Shown: positions 63,969-64,000 of the stretch, piece after piece
Numbering within the stretch: the first letter of the stretch is position 1
Layout of the letters: every line of letters starts with the position of its first letter
Assembly (NCBI RefSeq): GCF_021735925.1
Contig: NZ_WMEA01000001.1
Coordinates: 2,634,001 to 2,698,000 of the forward strand
Reading direction: 5' to 3'
Source: Loktanella sp. M215
GTDB taxonomy: Bacteria; Pseudomonadota; Alphaproteobacteria; Rhodobacterales; Rhodobacteraceae
DNA length: 64,000 bases
Notes under the pieces: generated by a model
Seen by the model: only the letters and a program-made list of their open reading frames with translations
Databases searched by the model: none
Told to the model about the DNA's origin: nothing
Position numbers and translations under genes: made by a program

Positions 63969-64000
63969 CTGGCGATGGCGCTGGTCGCCCTCATCGTGCA

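Overview
The window is 64 kb of high-GC, gene-dense chromosomal DNA from an alphaproteobacterium. It is most likely a member of the Rhodobacteraceae (Roseobacter group). The evidence is the gene order nifR3(dusB)-ntrB-ntrC-ntrY-ntrX-trkA-trkH-hfq-hflX, an NtrC without the sigma54-contact loop, a fused ispDF, LpxI instead of LpxH, DUF6477 and DUF6456 proteins, a VPLPA-CTERM protein, a non-pyrrolysine MttB homologue and a CtrA-type box. I see no rRNA, tRNA, insertion sequence, CRISPR or prophage.

Layout. 0-8 kb: the 3' end of aroB, ssb, a lytic transglycosylase, two membrane proteins (DUF1206, DUF2254), a Tat-exported ABC solute-binding protein without permease genes, an AraC regulator and miaA. 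8-20 kb: the envelope operon pyrH-frr-uppS-cdsA-dxr-rseP-(41-aa ORF)-bamA-skp-fabZ-lpxA-lpxI-lpxB, which couples translation, isoprenoid, phospholipid and lipid A synthesis to outer-membrane assembly. 20-29 kb: a FadL-like porin, an EamA exporter, guaA, an MttB-family methyltransferase, DUF6477 and DUF6456 proteins flanking an AT-rich regulatory region, and lipA. 29-34 kb: an EAL phosphodiesterase, a 59-aa membrane protein and hpt in one transcription unit, a RatA/Coq10-like protein, and the tightly overlapping ispDF-pgpA-pncC operon. 34-46 kb: nitrogen regulation (dusB/nifR3, ntrBC, ntrYX), potassium uptake (trkAH), hfq and hflX.

46-64 kb is more accessory. Two related GGDEF genes lie side by side; one is cut by a single in-frame amber codon. 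They are followed by a penicillin-acylase family hydrolase, small membrane and secreted proteins, a P-loop kinase and a BrkB/YihY protein. Next is a complete surface-adhesin locus: a 960-aa BapA-like protein with a perfect 27-bp coding repeat and five Ig-like domains, then its type I secretion system (lipoprotein TolC homologue, ABC exporter with a cysteine-free C39-like domain, HlyD adaptor). A VPLPA-CTERM protein lies just beyond. A tandem glycine riboswitch precedes a DadA-like amino-acid dehydrogenase. The last 750 bp are AT-richer, contain several inverted repeats and hold only one doubtful small ORF.

Functional themes are envelope biogenesis, nitrogen and potassium homeostasis, and a c-di-GMP/adhesion set (one EAL protein, two GGDEF genes, one T1SS adhesin). 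Gene identities come from motif and family recognition by eye; no database search was run.
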